NCBI RefSeq assembly: GCF_014117445.1
Contig: NZ_CP059851.1
Coordinates: forward strand, 1,922,001 to 1,986,000
Direction of reading: 5' to 3'
From: Sandaracinobacteroides saxicola
GTDB taxonomy: Bacteria; Pseudomonadota; Alphaproteobacteria; Sphingomonadales; Sphingomonadaceae
DNA: 64,000 nt
Position 1 is the stretch's first letter; each line of letters starts with the position of its first letter. This document shows positions 19,501-27,461 of this stretch, piece after piece. Position numbers and translations under genes: made by a program. The notes beneath the pieces were generated by a model. It was given only the letters and a program-made list of their open reading frames with translations, did no database searches and was not told where the DNA came from.

Positions 19501-20071
19501 GATCATCGCCGCCAAAGCGATGGCAAACGGCCTGCGCGCGCCGGACGATCCGCTCAGCCCGCAGATCAGCGTCGATGCCCCCGTCAGCATCCCCGAGGAT
19601 TATGTGCCCGACCTCGGCCTGCGCATGGCGCTCTACCGCCGCGCCGCCGACCTTACGGACAAGGCGTCGCTCGAAGGCTTCGCCGCCGAACTGATCGACC
19701 GTTTCGGGCCCCTTCCCGAACCCGCCGGCAACCTGCTCAAGATCGTCGAGGCCAAGAACGCGGCAAAAACGGCCCACATCGCGAAGCTGGAGGTGGGGCC
19801 CAAGGGCGCGCTCGTCACCTTTGCCGACAACCGCTTCCCCAACCCCGCCGGCCTGGTCGACTATATCCAGCGGCTGAAAGGCACCGCCAAACTCCGCCCC
19901 GACCAGAAATTCTTCGTCGCCCGCGAGTTCAACACCCCCGCCGCCCGCCTCGCCGGCGCCCTCGCGCTCGCCCGCGGCCTCGTCCAAGCCGCCAGGGCCG
20001 ACCCTGCAACGCCCAAAACCCCCGCCAAACCCCGCCCCGTCGCCCCCGGCATCTTCCGCGCCAAACGCTGA
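16502..20071 (+). CDS. mfd: Transcription-repair coupling factor Mfd
   Basis: A ~1189-residue DNA translocase that removes stalled RNA polymerase and recruits UvrA. Read in order: the UvrB-like N-terminal module (PAWDCLPYDRASPSQRI), the polymerase-interaction domain (GDLVVHVDHGIGRYLGL, KLYVPVENLDVLSRYG), helicase motifs (VCGDVGFGKTEVAMR, VVDEEQRFGV, TLTATPIPRTLQM, TTIIESGLDIPAANT, QIRGRVGRAKTRAYAYL) and a C-terminal D7 domain. The start is taken as TTG 16502, coupled to the sdhE stop; ATG 16535 is the alternative. The length matches the family (about 1150). Confidence 0.95.
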   Translation: MIDLQPLLTATMPLDLGEAPDGLLPWLLADLARARALDGARAVFIAADDAAARALLDTAPFFAPDVTPVWLPAWDCLPYDRASPSQRIAADRMAAFATLAAPPSGPQLLVTTVNALTQRVLPPSVITAATAVLTPGAAIGREALIAKLSTAGYVRTDTVADAGEYAVRGGLIDLYPAGESHILRLDFFGDELESIRRVDPATQRTVGKADRFTLAPVSEVMLDPDGIRRFRTRWLERFGAAATTDPLYQAVSEGRRHPGTEHYLPLFAETLIPLFDWLSPSDILIRDAGSTAAAANRFEAITDYHANRVAALTDKKAKLGAAIYRPLPPSALYLSETEYAAALTATNTHAASPFTRPDTPATLNLGARTAHDFTPERQAAAAGGPSLYTAIATQIAAAQSTGQRIILACYSEGSRDRIGSQLQEAGLANLSGAKSWQDALARAARAETPLIVLPLEHGFTRETLTLFSEQDLLGDRLVRRKKARKADAFMAELAMLNLGDLVVHVDHGIGRYLGLSALTIAGAAHDTVALEYAGGDKLYVPVENLDVLSRYGADGEGVPLDKLGGQAWQARKARMKDRIREIAHELLKIAAVRATREADAFQIDPQAYAGFVDRFPYAETEDQLKATADVLEDLAAGRPMDRLVCGDVGFGKTEVAMRAAFAAVMAGKQVAVVCPTTLLARQHAQSFRERFHGLPVNVRHLSRLVPAAEARATKEGLADGTVDLVIGTHALLSKSIDFKRLGLVVVDEEQRFGVTHKERLKALRHDVHVLTLTATPIPRTLQMALSGLRELSVIATPPVDRLAVRTTVAPFDPVVVREALLREHYRGGQSFFVVPRVADLPDIEQFLRESVPEVRAVTAHGQMAPSEIEERMTAFYDHRYDVLLATTIIESGLDIPAANTLIVHRADMFGLAQLYQIRGRVGRAKTRAYAYLTTAPDGRMTEGAEKRLQVLAALDNLGAGFQLASHDLDHRGAGNLLGDEQSGHIREVGFELYQSMLEDAIIAAKAMANGLRAPDDPLSPQISVDAPVSIPEDYVPDLGLRMALYRRAADLTDKASLEGFAAELIDRFGPLPEPAGNLLKIVEAKNAAKTAHIAKLEVGPKGALVTFADNRFPNPAGLVDYIQRLKGTAKLRPDQKFFVAREFNTPAARLAGALALARGLVQAARADPATPKTPAKPRPVAPGIFRAKR

Positions 20072-20084
20072 GGCCACATCCCGC

Positions 20085-20303
20085 TCGCTCCCGATCCTCC
20101 CCCACTTCCGGACGTCGATCCTTCCCTAGCGGAGCTGAAGGAGGCGACTCGCGCCAGCGAGCGGGAGGGGCGCCTGCGCGGCCAAGCCGCGCGGTCGCTG
20201 CCCTGGCGTTCGGCTCGGACGTATCGGGCGGCCAAGTCCTCCACACGCCGGCCAGGCCCTCGGCGAGACTGAAAATAGCGCTCCGGCGCTATTGCCAGCC
20301 GCC
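20085..20303. repeat. Intergenic mosaic with hairpin module (copy B1)
   Basis: Between the convergent ends of mfd and recN. It holds a REP-like part (CCTCCCCC..GGAGGCGACTCGCGC..GAGCGGGAGGGG), the palindrome GCGCGGCCAAGCCGCGC, the constant linker CACGCCGGCCAGGCC (about 20253-20268) and a hairpin AATAGCGC/GCGCTATT (about 20274-20293) next to the recN stop. Related modules occur at 26135, 35460, 48790 and 56187. No gene is seen in this stretch. Confidence 0.7.
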
Positions 20304-21944
20304 TCAGGCCAAAAGCTTCTCCGCCGCCGCGCGCGCTTCGTCACTCACCGCGTCCCCGCTCAACATCCGCGCCAGTTCCTCCCGCCGCGCCGCGCCCGTC
20401 ACCGCCACCACCTCCGTCCGCACACCCCCGGGGCCCGTCGCCTTCGAGATCACCAGATGCTGCGCCCCGGCGGCGGCCACCTGCGGCGAGTGCGTCACCA
20501 CGATCACCTGTGCCCCCGCCGCCACCCGTGCCAGCCGCGCGCCGATCGCCGACGCGGTCGCGCCTCCCACCCCCCGGTCGATTTCGTCGAAGATCAGCGT
20601 GCCCGCCGCTCCCTCGCTCGCCAGCGCTACCTTCAATGCCAGCACGAACCGGCTCATCTCACCACCACTGGCGATTTTCGTCAGCGGGCCAAAAGTGGCC
20701 CCCGTGTTGGTCGCCACCTCGAACAGCACGCCATCCTGCCCCGCCGGCCCCGGCTCCGCCCGCTCCACCCGGGTCCGGAATCGCGCCGCTTCCAGCTTCA
20801 GTGCCGGCAGTTCGGCATTGACCGCCCCATCCAGGCGCGCTGCCGCCGCCGTCCGCGCCTCGCTCAACCCGTCAGCCGCCGCGGCATAATGTTTCTCCGC
20901 CGCCACCACCGCCGCCCGCAGCGGCTTCAATCCTCCCTCCCCCGCCTCGATCGCCGCCGCGCGCTCCCCCAGCTCCCCCGCCAGCGCCGCCAGGTCATCC
21001 GCCGCCACCCGATGCTTGCGCGCCATTGCCCGCAATTCGAACAGCCGCGCTTCCGTCGCCTCCAGATCATCCGGCGTGAATGACAGCGCCTCGCGCGCCG
21101 CCGCCAGCCCGGCCTCCACCTCGTCGCCCTCCACCAGGGCCCGGTCGACCGCCGCCAGCGCCGCCGCCAGCCCCGCGTCCGCCTCCGCCAGCCGTTCCAG
21201 CCGCCGCCCCGCCTGCCGCAACTGAGAGAGCGCGCCGTCGCCGCCACTCACCAGCGCCTCCACCGCCAGCAGGTCATCCGCCAGCCGCGCGCCACGCTGC
21301 ATCCTTGCCCGCGCTTCCGCCAGTTCCGCTTCCTCCCCCGGCCGTGGCGCCAGCGCGCGCAGTTCGGTCACCGCATGGCTCAACCACTCCCGGTCGCGCG
21401 CCGCGTTCGCCAGCGCTTCCTCCGCTGCCAGCAGCGCCGCCCGAGCCGCGCTCGCCGCTGCCCAGGCCGCCGCCACCGCCGCCGTGTTGCAGCCGCCGAA
21501 GGCATCCAGCAGCGCCCGATGTCCCTTCGGCGCCAGCAGACCCCGGTCATCATGCTGGCCATGCACCTCAACCAGCGCCGCGCCCACCTCCCGCAGCAGC
21601 GCCGCCGACACGGGCAGGTCGTTCACGAACGCCCGGCTGCCACCATCCGCCTTCACCACCCGCCGCAGCAGCAGCTCTTCGCCCTGCTCCAGCCCATTCT
21701 CCTGCAGCAGCGCCCGCACGCCATGCCCGGCCGGCGGCGCGAAGGCCGCGCTCACCACCGCCTGTGCCGCGCCGTGGCGCACCAGCCCCGCGTCCGCCCG
21801 GTCGCCGAGCACCAGTCCCAGCCCGTCCAGCAGGATGGACTTGCCCGCCCCCGTTTCGCCCGTCAGCACGGTCAACCCGCCCGCCAGCTCCAGGTCCACC
21901 GAAGCGATCAGCACCACATCCCGCAGGGACAGCCGCGTCAGCAT
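20304..21944 (-). CDS. recN: DNA repair protein RecN
   Basis: A 546-residue SMC-like ATPase acting in double-strand break repair. The N-terminal half has Walker A GETGAGKSILLDGLGLVLG, a long central helical region rich in glutamate and alanine, then the ABC signature ASGGEMSRFVLALK, Walker B TLIFDEIDRGVGG and the H-loop VVTHSPQVAA. The start at ATG 21944 (MLTRLSLRDVV) fits the family; upstream codons are not conserved in style. It follows bamD by 10 bases and is likely co-transcribed. Confidence 0.95.
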   Translation of the reverse strand: MLTRLSLRDVVLIASVDLELAGGLTVLTGETGAGKSILLDGLGLVLGDRADAGLVRHGAAQAVVSAAFAPPAGHGVRALLQENGLEQGEELLLRRVVKADGGSRAFVNDLPVSAALLREVGAALVEVHGQHDDRGLLAPKGHRALLDAFGGCNTAAVAAAWAAASAARAALLAAEEALANAARDREWLSHAVTELRALAPRPGEEAELAEARARMQRGARLADDLLAVEALVSGGDGALSQLRQAGRRLERLAEADAGLAAALAAVDRALVEGDEVEAGLAAAREALSFTPDDLEATEARLFELRAMARKHRVAADDLAALAGELGERAAAIEAGEGGLKPLRAAVVAAEKHYAAAADGLSEARTAAAARLDGAVNAELPALKLEAARFRTRVERAEPGPAGQDGVLFEVATNTGATFGPLTKIASGGEMSRFVLALKVALASEGAAGTLIFDEIDRGVGGATASAIGARLARVAAGAQVIVVTHSPQVAAAGAQHLVISKATGPGGVRTEVVAVTGAARREELARMLSGDAVSDEARAAAEKLLA

Positions 21945-21954
21945 GGGCCGCGGC

Positions 21955-22734
21955 TCAGGCCGCCTTGTGCTCCTGGACGAGCTTGTACGCGCGCTCATAC
22001 CATTTGCTGCCCGGATAGTTCGCCCCCAGCACCGCCGCGGTCCGCTTCGCCTCCTCGGGGATTCCCAGCGCCAGATAGCATTCCACCAGCCGATGCAGCG
22101 CCTCGGGCGTGTGGCTCGTCGTCTGATATTGTTCGATCACCTTCCGGAACCGGATGCTGGCCGCGATCCACTGGCGCTGCTTCTGGTGAAAGCGGCCGAC
22201 ATCCATCTCCTTGCCGGCCAGATGGTCGTTCACCAGGTCGATCTTCAGCCGCGCATCCTCCGCATAGGGCGAATCCGGATAGCGCCGCACCAGCTCCGTC
22301 AGCGCATCCAGCGCCTGGCCGGTGGTCTTCTGGTCGCGGCTGGTGTCGGCGATCTGCTCATACTGGCTCACCGCGATGATGTAATAGGCATAGGGCGCAT
22401 CGCGGTTGCCCGGGTGCAGGCTCAGGAACCGCTGCCCTGCCAGCACGGCTTCGGAATATTGCCGCGCCGCGTAATAGCTGAATGCGCTCATCAACTGCGC
22501 CCGCCGCGCCCACACTGAATAGGGGTGCTGCCGCTCCACCTCGTCGAACAGCGCCGCGGCCATCCGATACTGGCCCTTGTCCAGCGTGTCCTTGGCCAGG
22601 TTATAGAGCGTCTCGACATCGCGGGCGACATAAGCGGTGTCGCCCTTCTTCGCCCGGTCGCGGGCGCAGCCCGCCACCGTCAGGGACAGGGTCAGCGCCA
22701 GCAGCGCGGCGGTCGTGAAACGCGAAACAGCCAT
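21955..22734 (-). CDS. bamD: Outer-membrane assembly lipoprotein BamD
   Basis: A 259-residue lipoprotein with a signal peptide ending in the lipobox LTVAGC, so lipid-anchored in the outer membrane facing the periplasm. Five TPR-type repeats follow, with landmarks YNLAKDTLDKGQY, FDEVERQHPYSVWARRAQ, RYPDSPYAEDAR and NYPGSKWYERAY. It works with BamA to insert beta-barrel proteins. The start is ATG 22734. The order bamD-recN is conserved in alphaproteobacteria, though the usual lpxC upstream is replaced here by an RNA ligase-like gene. Confidence 0.94.
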   Translation of the reverse strand: MAVSRFTTAALLALTLSLTVAGCARDRAKKGDTAYVARDVETLYNLAKDTLDKGQYRMAAALFDEVERQHPYSVWARRAQLMSAFSYYAARQYSEAVLAGQRFLSLHPGNRDAPYAYYIIAVSQYEQIADTSRDQKTTGQALDALTELVRRYPDSPYAEDARLKIDLVNDHLAGKEMDVGRFHQKQRQWIAASIRFRKVIEQYQTTSHTPEALHRLVECYLALGIPEEAKRTAAVLGANYPGSKWYERAYKLVQEHKAA

Positions 22735-22744
22735 GGCGCGGCTT

Positions 22745-23263
22745 CTACCGGCGGAAAGCCACCGCGGCAAGGCGCGTCCAGGGTCCGCCGTCAAAGCGCC
22801 ACAACAGCAAGGATTCCGCCCGGAACGGCAGCGGCCGCAGTTCGGCCTGCAAAACCGCGTGGCACCGCTTCGCTTCCGCAGCCGGCAGTTTGTTCGCCAG
22901 CGTCACATGCGGGCGAAAACCCGCCTGGTCCTGCGGGATCAGCCAGTCCGCGAACCGCCCCGCCAGCCAGTCCCGCAGCGCCAGCAGCCCATCGCTCTCC
23001 ACCACCCAGGCGCTGCCCCGCCCAAGAAAGCGCACCCCGGCCAACCACCCCTCTGGCGCCGCGAGATGCCGCGCCGCCTCCCGCAAGGTCGCCGTCACCG
23101 CCGCCACCTCCGTTCCCGGCAGATGGTGGAACAGCGTCAGATGCGCCGGCACCCGGTTCAGCGCCGGCGGATAATGCGCCCGCCGCAGCGCCTCCAGCCG
23201 CGCCGCCACCGCCGCCGGAAAGCCCAGCGTCACGATCAACGGGGCAAACGGTGGCTCAGGCAT
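22745..23263 (-). CDS. 2H phosphoesterase (2'-5' RNA ligase-like)
   Basis: A 172-residue protein of the 2H phosphoesterase superfamily, recognised by two H-x-[T/S]-x motifs, HLTLFHHL near residue 41 and HVTLANKL near residue 119. Family members hydrolyse or ligate 2'-5' RNA bonds or cyclic phosphates in the cytoplasm; the native substrate here is unknown. It ends 10 bases before bamD, so it leads the bamD-recN unit. It diverges from the M48 protease gene. Confidence 0.82.
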   Translation of the reverse strand: MPEPPFAPLIVTLGFPAAVAARLEALRRAHYPPALNRVPAHLTLFHHLPGTEVAAVTATLREAARHLAAPEGWLAGVRFLGRGSAWVVESDGLLALRDWLAGRFADWLIPQDQAGFRPHVTLANKLPAAEAKRCHAVLQAELRPLPFRAESLLLWRFDGGPWTRLAAVAFRR

Positions 23264-23317
23264 CGATACGCCCTACCCTTCACGCGCCATTCAGCCTAGA
23301 CTTGCCCTGTGCAGCCG

Positions 23318-24673
23318 ATGCGACTTCTCCGGACCCTGATGATCGCCGTGCTCGCCGCGCTGCTGCCGGTCACCAGCGCCACGGCGCAAAGCCTGCTGCG
23401 CGATGCCGAGACCGAGGCGCTGTTCCGCGACCTTGCGCGACCGCTCGCCACAGCCGCCGGCCTCAATCCCGACAGCGTGCGGGTGGGCCTGATCGGCGAT
23501 CCGTCGATCAATGCCTTTGCCACGCTTGGCCAGCAGGTCTATTTCCACAGCGGGCTGATCATCGCCGCCGACAATGTGAATCAGGTGCAGGGCGTGCTCG
23601 CGCACGAGCTGGGCCATGTCGCCGCCGGTCATGCGGTGCGCGACAACGAGGGCAGCGCGCCGGCCACCAACATCTCGCTGCTCAGCCTCGTGCTCGGCGC
23701 CGCGCTGATCGCGGCCGGCGGCGCCGACGCCGGCCTCGGCGTGATCATGGCAGGGCAGCAGGCCGCCATGGGCAGCTTCCTGGCCTTCAGCCGCGAACAG
23801 GAAAGCCGCACGGATCAGGCCGCGGTCGTCTATCTCGCCAAGACCTGCACCTCCGGCCGCGGCATGATCGAATTCTTCAAGCGCCTGCAGGGGGACGAAT
23901 ACCGCCTCGCGATCAAACAGGACAATGCCTATAACCGCACCCACCCGCTGTCGGGCGAGCGCATTTCCGTGCTCCAGAACCAGTTCGAGAACAGCCCCTG
24001 CTGGAATCGTCCCACCGACCCGGTGCTGGAGGCGCGCTTCCAGCGCGTGCGGGCAAAGCTGATCGGCTTCGTCAGCGCACCCGAGGCGACGCTTGCGGCC
24101 TACCCGCCCGGCAACGGCAGCGAACCCGCCCGCTACGCCCGCGCCTACGCCTTCCACAAACAGGCCTTCCCCGACAAGGCCATCGCCGAGGTGGATTCGC
24201 TGCTGAAAGACCGCCCCGCCGACCCCTATTATCTCGAGCTCAAGGGCCAGGTGCTGCTCGAATCCGGCCGCGTCGCCGACAGCATCGCGCCGCTGCGTGC
24301 CGCCGTCGCCGCCAGCCGCGGCGAGCCGCTGATCGCCGCCATGCTCGGCCACGCGCTGGTGCAGACCGAAGACCCCGCCAACATGAAGGAGGCGGAAACC
24401 GTCCTGCGCACGGCGATCAACCGCGACAACGCCAACCCCTTCGCCTGGCTGCAACTTGGCACCATCTACGACCGGCTGGGGGACCAGCCCCGCGCCGCGC
24501 TCGCCACCGCCGAGCGCATCAACCTGTCGGGCGGCGATCCGCGCGGCGCCGTCAACGCGGCCAGGACCGCCATGGCCGGCCTGCCCAAGGGCTCGCCCGA
24601 CTGGCTGCGCGCGCAGGACATCCTGCTGGTCAGCGAGGATGCGGCGAGCAAGATCAAGAAACGGCGCCGCTGA
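23318..24673 (+). CDS. Secreted M48 metalloprotease with TPR tail (BepA-like)
   Basis: About 451 residues, with a signal peptide (cleavage near TSATAQ). The zinc motif HELGHVAAGH is present, with the third ligand in SREQESRTDQAA. A hydrophobic stretch between them (ISLLSLVLGAALIAAGG) is like that of BepA/YfgC, which degrade misassembled outer-membrane proteins together with BAM. C-terminal TPRs follow. The start is ATG 23318; GTG 23309 is an equally open alternative. The BAM link fits the divergent bamD operon. Its stop overlaps the next start (TGATG). Confidence 0.88.
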   Translation: MRLLRTLMIAVLAALLPVTSATAQSLLRDAETEALFRDLARPLATAAGLNPDSVRVGLIGDPSINAFATLGQQVYFHSGLIIAADNVNQVQGVLAHELGHVAAGHAVRDNEGSAPATNISLLSLVLGAALIAAGGADAGLGVIMAGQQAAMGSFLAFSREQESRTDQAAVVYLAKTCTSGRGMIEFFKRLQGDEYRLAIKQDNAYNRTHPLSGERISVLQNQFENSPCWNRPTDPVLEARFQRVRAKLIGFVSAPEATLAAYPPGNGSEPARYARAYAFHKQAFPDKAIAEVDSLLKDRPADPYYLELKGQVLLESGRVADSIAPLRAAVAASRGEPLIAAMLGHALVQTEDPANMKEAETVLRTAINRDNANPFAWLQLGTIYDRLGDQPRAALATAERINLSGGDPRGAVNAARTAMAGLPKGSPDWLRAQDILLVSEDAASKIKKRRR

Positions 24674-25434
24674 TGGCGCCCCTCAAACATTATTGGGAGC
24701 AGATGATGATGCACGGACGCTGGGCATGGCTGCTCGGTGGCGCAACCGTCGCCGCGACAACGATGTTCGCCGCGCAAACCCTCGCCGACCCCGTCACCCC
24801 GCCGGACAAGGCCGCCATCGAGAAGATCGTCCGCGACTATATCCTCGCCCATCCCGAGATCATCCCCGAGGCGATCAACCGGCTGCAAACCAAGGAAGTC
24901 ACGAAATTGCTGGCGACCAACCGGGAGGCGATGGAGACCCCCTTCGGCAGCGCCTGGGCCGGCGCCAGGGACGGCGATGTCGTCCTGGTCGAGTTCTTCG
25001 ACTTCAACTGTCCCTATTGCCGCCAGGGCGCCGCCGATGTCGCGAAACTGCTCGCCGAGGACCCGAAGCTGAAGGTCGTGTTCCGCGATTTCCCCGTCCT
25101 CGGCCCGGACAGCGAGACCGCCTCGATGGCCGCGCTCAGCGCCGCGCAGCAGGGCCGCTACACCGCCTTCTACAACCGCATGTTCGGCACACCCGGCCGC
25201 GCCACCCGCGAAAAGGTCATCGCCACCATCCGCGCCGCCGGCCTCAACGAATCCCGCACCGCCGCCGACATGTCCGCCGCCGCGCTGAAGAAAGAGGTCG
25301 ACAGGAATTTGCAGCTCGGCCGCGCGCTCGGCCTCACCGGTACCCCCAGCTACATCGTCGGCAACCAGATCCTCTCCGGCGCCGTCGGCTACGACGAACT
25401 GAAAAAGGCGGTCGCGGAGGCGCGGAAGGGCTGA
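24673..25434 (+). CDS. DsbA-family periplasmic thiol oxidoreductase
   Basis: A 253-residue protein with an N-terminal signal anchor (WLLGGATVAATTMFAAQ), a helical segment (DKAAIEKIVRDYILAHPEII) and a thioredoxin-type domain with the active site CPYC in FFDFNCPYCRQG. The cis-proline loop TGTPSYIVG follows. This is the layout of Com1/ScsC-like DsbA relatives with an N-terminal multimerisation region, which act as disulfide isomerases or oxidases. The start is coupled to the M48 protease; a later in-frame start at MMMHGRW would give a cleaner signal peptide. Confidence 0.88.
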   Translation: MAPLKHYWEQMMMHGRWAWLLGGATVAATTMFAAQTLADPVTPPDKAAIEKIVRDYILAHPEIIPEAINRLQTKEVTKLLATNREAMETPFGSAWAGARDGDVVLVEFFDFNCPYCRQGAADVAKLLAEDPKLKVVFRDFPVLGPDSETASMAALSAAQQGRYTAFYNRMFGTPGRATREKVIATIRAAGLNESRTAADMSAAALKKEVDRNLQLGRALGLTGTPSYIVGNQILSGAVGYDELKKAVAEARKG

Positions 25435-25439
25435 TCAGC

Positions 25440-25468
25440 TTGGCCGTCAAGCGTCCATCTGCTATAAA
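25440..25468 (+). promoter_or_regulatory. Sigma-70-type promoter of the PIN toxin-antitoxin pair
   Basis: TTGGCC (25440-25445) and TATAAA (25463-25468) are 17 bases apart. The expected start of transcription falls at or next to the antitoxin ATG at 25475, so the message may be leaderless; a weak AAAGG before the ATG is the alternative ribosome site. Confidence 0.5.
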
Positions 25469-25474
25469 GGCGCA

Positions 25475-25705
25475 ATGACAACGATCGAAGTCACCCTTCC
25501 CGATGCCCTTGCCAGCGAGGCAAAAAGCGCGGGCCTGTTCGATCCCGGGCGGATGGAAATACTCTTGCGCAACCAGCTTCGCGTGGAGGCGGTCGACCGT
25601 CTGTTCGCCGACCTTGCCGTCCTCGATGCAACCGCACACAAGCCGCTGACACCCGAAGAAGTGACCCGCGAACTCGCCGCCGTTCGTCGTGCCCGCGCCG
25701 CCTGA
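25475..25705 (+). CDS. Probable antitoxin of a PIN-type toxin-antitoxin pair
   Basis: A 76-residue protein directly before a PIN-domain gene. It begins with a short strand (TTIEVTLPDALASEAK) typical of ribbon-helix-helix DNA-binding antitoxins, and ends in a charged helix (EEVTRELAAVRRARAA) that could wrap the toxin. I did not recognise a named family; the assignment rests on size, position and immediate coupling. Base use is less GC-rich at third positions than in the housekeeping neighbours, consistent with transfer. Confidence 0.65.
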   Translation: MTTIEVTLPDALASEAKSAGLFDPGRMEILLRNQLRVEAVDRLFADLAVLDATAHKPLTPEEVTRELAAVRRARAA

Positions 25706-26125
25706 GTGCGGATCCTGCTGGATACAAATGTCGTCGTGTCAGCGCTACTGTGGAATGGCCCACCACGGCGATTGCTCATGATGGCACGTGACCATGACGT
25801 CATGCTGTTGACCAGCCCTCCCCTTCTAGACGAATTGCGCGATGTTCTCGAACGTCGAAAATTCGCCGCCAGGCTGCAAGCAGCGTCACTATCCCCGATC
25901 GACCTTGTTCGCGGCTACGCCGCGCTCGCTTATTCCGTGCGCCCCGATGCCGTCTCGGGCATCGCGCCTGACTCTGACGACGACATTGTTATAGGAACGG
26001 CATTGGGTGGTCGTGCAGCCTTGCTGGTCACCGGCGACCACGGCTTGCAATCCGTCGGCCGGGTGGACACGGTGCGGATCGTTGATACCGGAAACGCCCT
26101 GCTGCTGATCGGGCAGGAAGCATAG
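25706..26125 (+). CDS. PIN-domain toxin (COG1569-like ribonuclease)
   Basis: A 139-residue PIN nuclease. Acidic active-site residues are visible in RILLDTNVVVSALLW, SPPLLDELRDVLERRKF, PDSDDDIVIGTAL and LVTGDHGLQ. The sequence type (COG1569) is the PIN family often annotated as toxin component of type II pairs. It begins with GTG immediately after the antitoxin stop. The predicted target is RNA, probably tRNA or mRNA, in the cytoplasm. Codon use is less biased than in the flanking genes. Confidence 0.8.
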   Translation: MRILLDTNVVVSALLWNGPPRRLLMMARDHDVMLLTSPPLLDELRDVLERRKFAARLQAASLSPIDLVRGYAALAYSVRPDAVSGIAPDSDDDIVIGTALGGRAALLVTGDHGLQSVGRVDTVRIVDTGNALLLIGQEA

Positions 26126-26134
26126 CGCCACAGG

Positions 26135-26264
26135 AGATGTGGCAAAGCCGCGCTGTCGGACGGATCGAACCGGGGGTATCCCGGTTCGTCCGCCGGCCAA
26201 GCCGCACGCGAGTCTGCGAACCTTCGGCGGATTGCGATGCAATCCGCCTCCAGGCCGCAGCCGC
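26135..26264. repeat. Hairpin module downstream of rpsD (copy B2)
   Basis: A chain of perfect hairpins on the rpsD 3' side: CGAACCGGG/CCCGGTTCG (26166-26174, 26180-26188), then GGCGGATTGC/GCAATCCGCC (26226-26235, 26239-26248). Between them is CGCCGGCCAAGCCGCACGCGAGTCTG, a variant of the constant linker of the other copies. A further palindrome, CAGCCGC-TTA-GCGGCTG (26258-26274), has the rpsD stop codon as its loop. No gene is seen here. Confidence 0.7.
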
Positions 26265-26876
26265 TTAGCGGCTGTAGAACTCGACCACCAGGTTCGGCTC
26301 CATCTTCACCGGATAGGGCACTTCGTCCAGCGTCGGCACGCGCACATATTGCGCGGCGAAGCCATCGACGTTCACATATTCCGGCGCCTCGCGCTCGCTC
26401 GATTGGGTCGCTTCCAGGATCAGCGCCATTTCGCGCCCCTTCGGCCCCACCTCGATCACGTCGCCCGGCTTGATGCGCGCGGACGCGATGTTGCACTTGC
26501 GGCCATTCACATGGATATGCCCATGGTTCACGATCTGCCGTGCGGCGAAGATCGTCGGCGCGAACTTGGCGCGATAGATCACCATGTCCAGCCGCTGTTC
26601 CAAAAGGCCGATCAGGTTCTGGCTGGTATCACCCTTCATCCGCACGGCCTCGGCATAGACCTTGCGGAACTGCTTCTCGGTCACGTCGCCGTAATAGCCC
26701 TTCAGCTTCTGCTTCGCCTTCAGCTGCACGCCGAAGTCAGAGAGCTTGCTCTTGCGCCGCTGGCCGTGCTGGCCCGGCCCATATTCGCGCTTGTTCACGG
26801 GCGACTTCGGCCGGCCCCAGATATTCTCGCCCATGCGGCGGTCGAGCTTGTACTTGGCGCTTGTGCGCTTCGACAT
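26265..26876 (-). CDS. rpsD: 30S ribosomal protein S4
   Basis: A 203-residue ribosomal protein of normal length. It carries [37 protein letters not shown], and the S4 RNA-binding domain around [20 protein letters not shown] and [12 protein letters not shown]. It binds 16S rRNA early in small-subunit assembly. It stands alone as a minus-strand gene, as is usual in alphaproteobacteria, and is followed by a chain of hairpins. Confidence 0.97.
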   Translation of the reverse strand: MSKRTSAKYKLDRRMGENIWGRPKSPVNKREYGPGQHGQRRKSKLSDFGVQLKAKQKLKGYYGDVTEKQFRKVYAEAVRMKGDTSQNLIGLLEQRLDMVIYRAKFAPTIFAARQIVNHGHIHVNGRKCNIASARIKPGDVIEVGPKGREMALILEATQSSEREAPEYVNVDGFAAQYVRVPTLDEVPYPVKMEPNLVVEFYSR

Positions 26877-27027
26877 GATGGCATCCTCTCGCTGTCCGGC
26901 GCCTGATTACGCCGAACGAATTGCCCGGATCCGCGCATGCCAGGGCGCAAGGCCACAGGCATGGACCACCGCTTCACCGGACGTGCGGGGTCAAATGCGA
27001 AGCGCGCCCCTTAATCGCCCATCCCTC

Positions 27028-27073
27028 CCCGGTCAAGCAATCGTTGACCGGGCCGCCCCTCCCGCGCTATGAG
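27028..27073 (+). promoter_or_regulatory. Candidate rpoZ promoter with inverted repeat over the -35 box
   Basis: A perfect inverted repeat, CCCGGTCAA (27028-27036) and TTGACCGGG (27044-27052) with a 7-base centre, includes a -35-like TTGACC (27044-27049). TATGAG (27068-27073) lies 18 bases further. The repeat could be an operator or a hairpin in a longer transcript. Confidence 0.45.
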
Positions 27074-27113
27074 CGCCGCTCTTTCCCGATATTCCAGCAG
27101 AGAGTTGCCAGCC

Positions 27114-27455
27114 ATGGCCCGCGTCACCGTCGAAGATTGCATCGAAGTCGTCCCCAACCGGTTCGAACTGGTCCTGCTCGCCGGCGCCCGCGCCCGCCAG
27201 ATTTCCGGCGGCAGCGAACTGACGCTGGACCGCGACCGCGACAAGAACCCCGTCGTCGCGCTGCGCGAGATCGCCGAACGCACCATCAGCCCCGAGGGCC
27301 TGACCGAGCGCATGGTGCAGGATCTGCAGAAGGTGCAGATCGACGAGGACGATGTCGCCGACGAACTCGGCAGCCTCGCCGCCAGCGCCGAAGCCCTCCG
27401 CCTCACCGCCGCCGCCCCCCCGCGCAACCAGAATCTGGGGCCGGACTACGAATAA
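27114..27455 (+). CDS. rpoZ: RNA polymerase omega subunit
   Basis: A 113-residue protein started at ATG 27114 ([23 protein letters not shown]). The N-terminal half is the conserved omega fold with ARARQISGG and [12 protein letters not shown]; the C-terminal acidic tail is variable. It binds beta-prime and helps polymerase assembly, and forms part of one ppGpp site in proteobacteria. The (p)ppGpp enzyme gene at 28579 lies nearby, an order related to the rpoZ-spoT pairing known from E. coli, though an unknown minus-strand gene is inserted here. Confidence 0.93.
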   Translation: MARVTVEDCIEVVPNRFELVLLAGARARQISGGSELTLDRDRDKNPVVALREIAERTISPEGLTERMVQDLQKVQIDEDDVADELGSLAASAEALRLTAAAPPRNQNLGPDYE

Positions 27456-27461
27456 CGGGCG

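Noticed and set aside
17891-20077. A 728-codon minus-strand frame opposite mfd
   Set aside because: No motif or start signal; composition is that of antisense to a high-GC gene, and mfd helicase motifs are on the plus strand.
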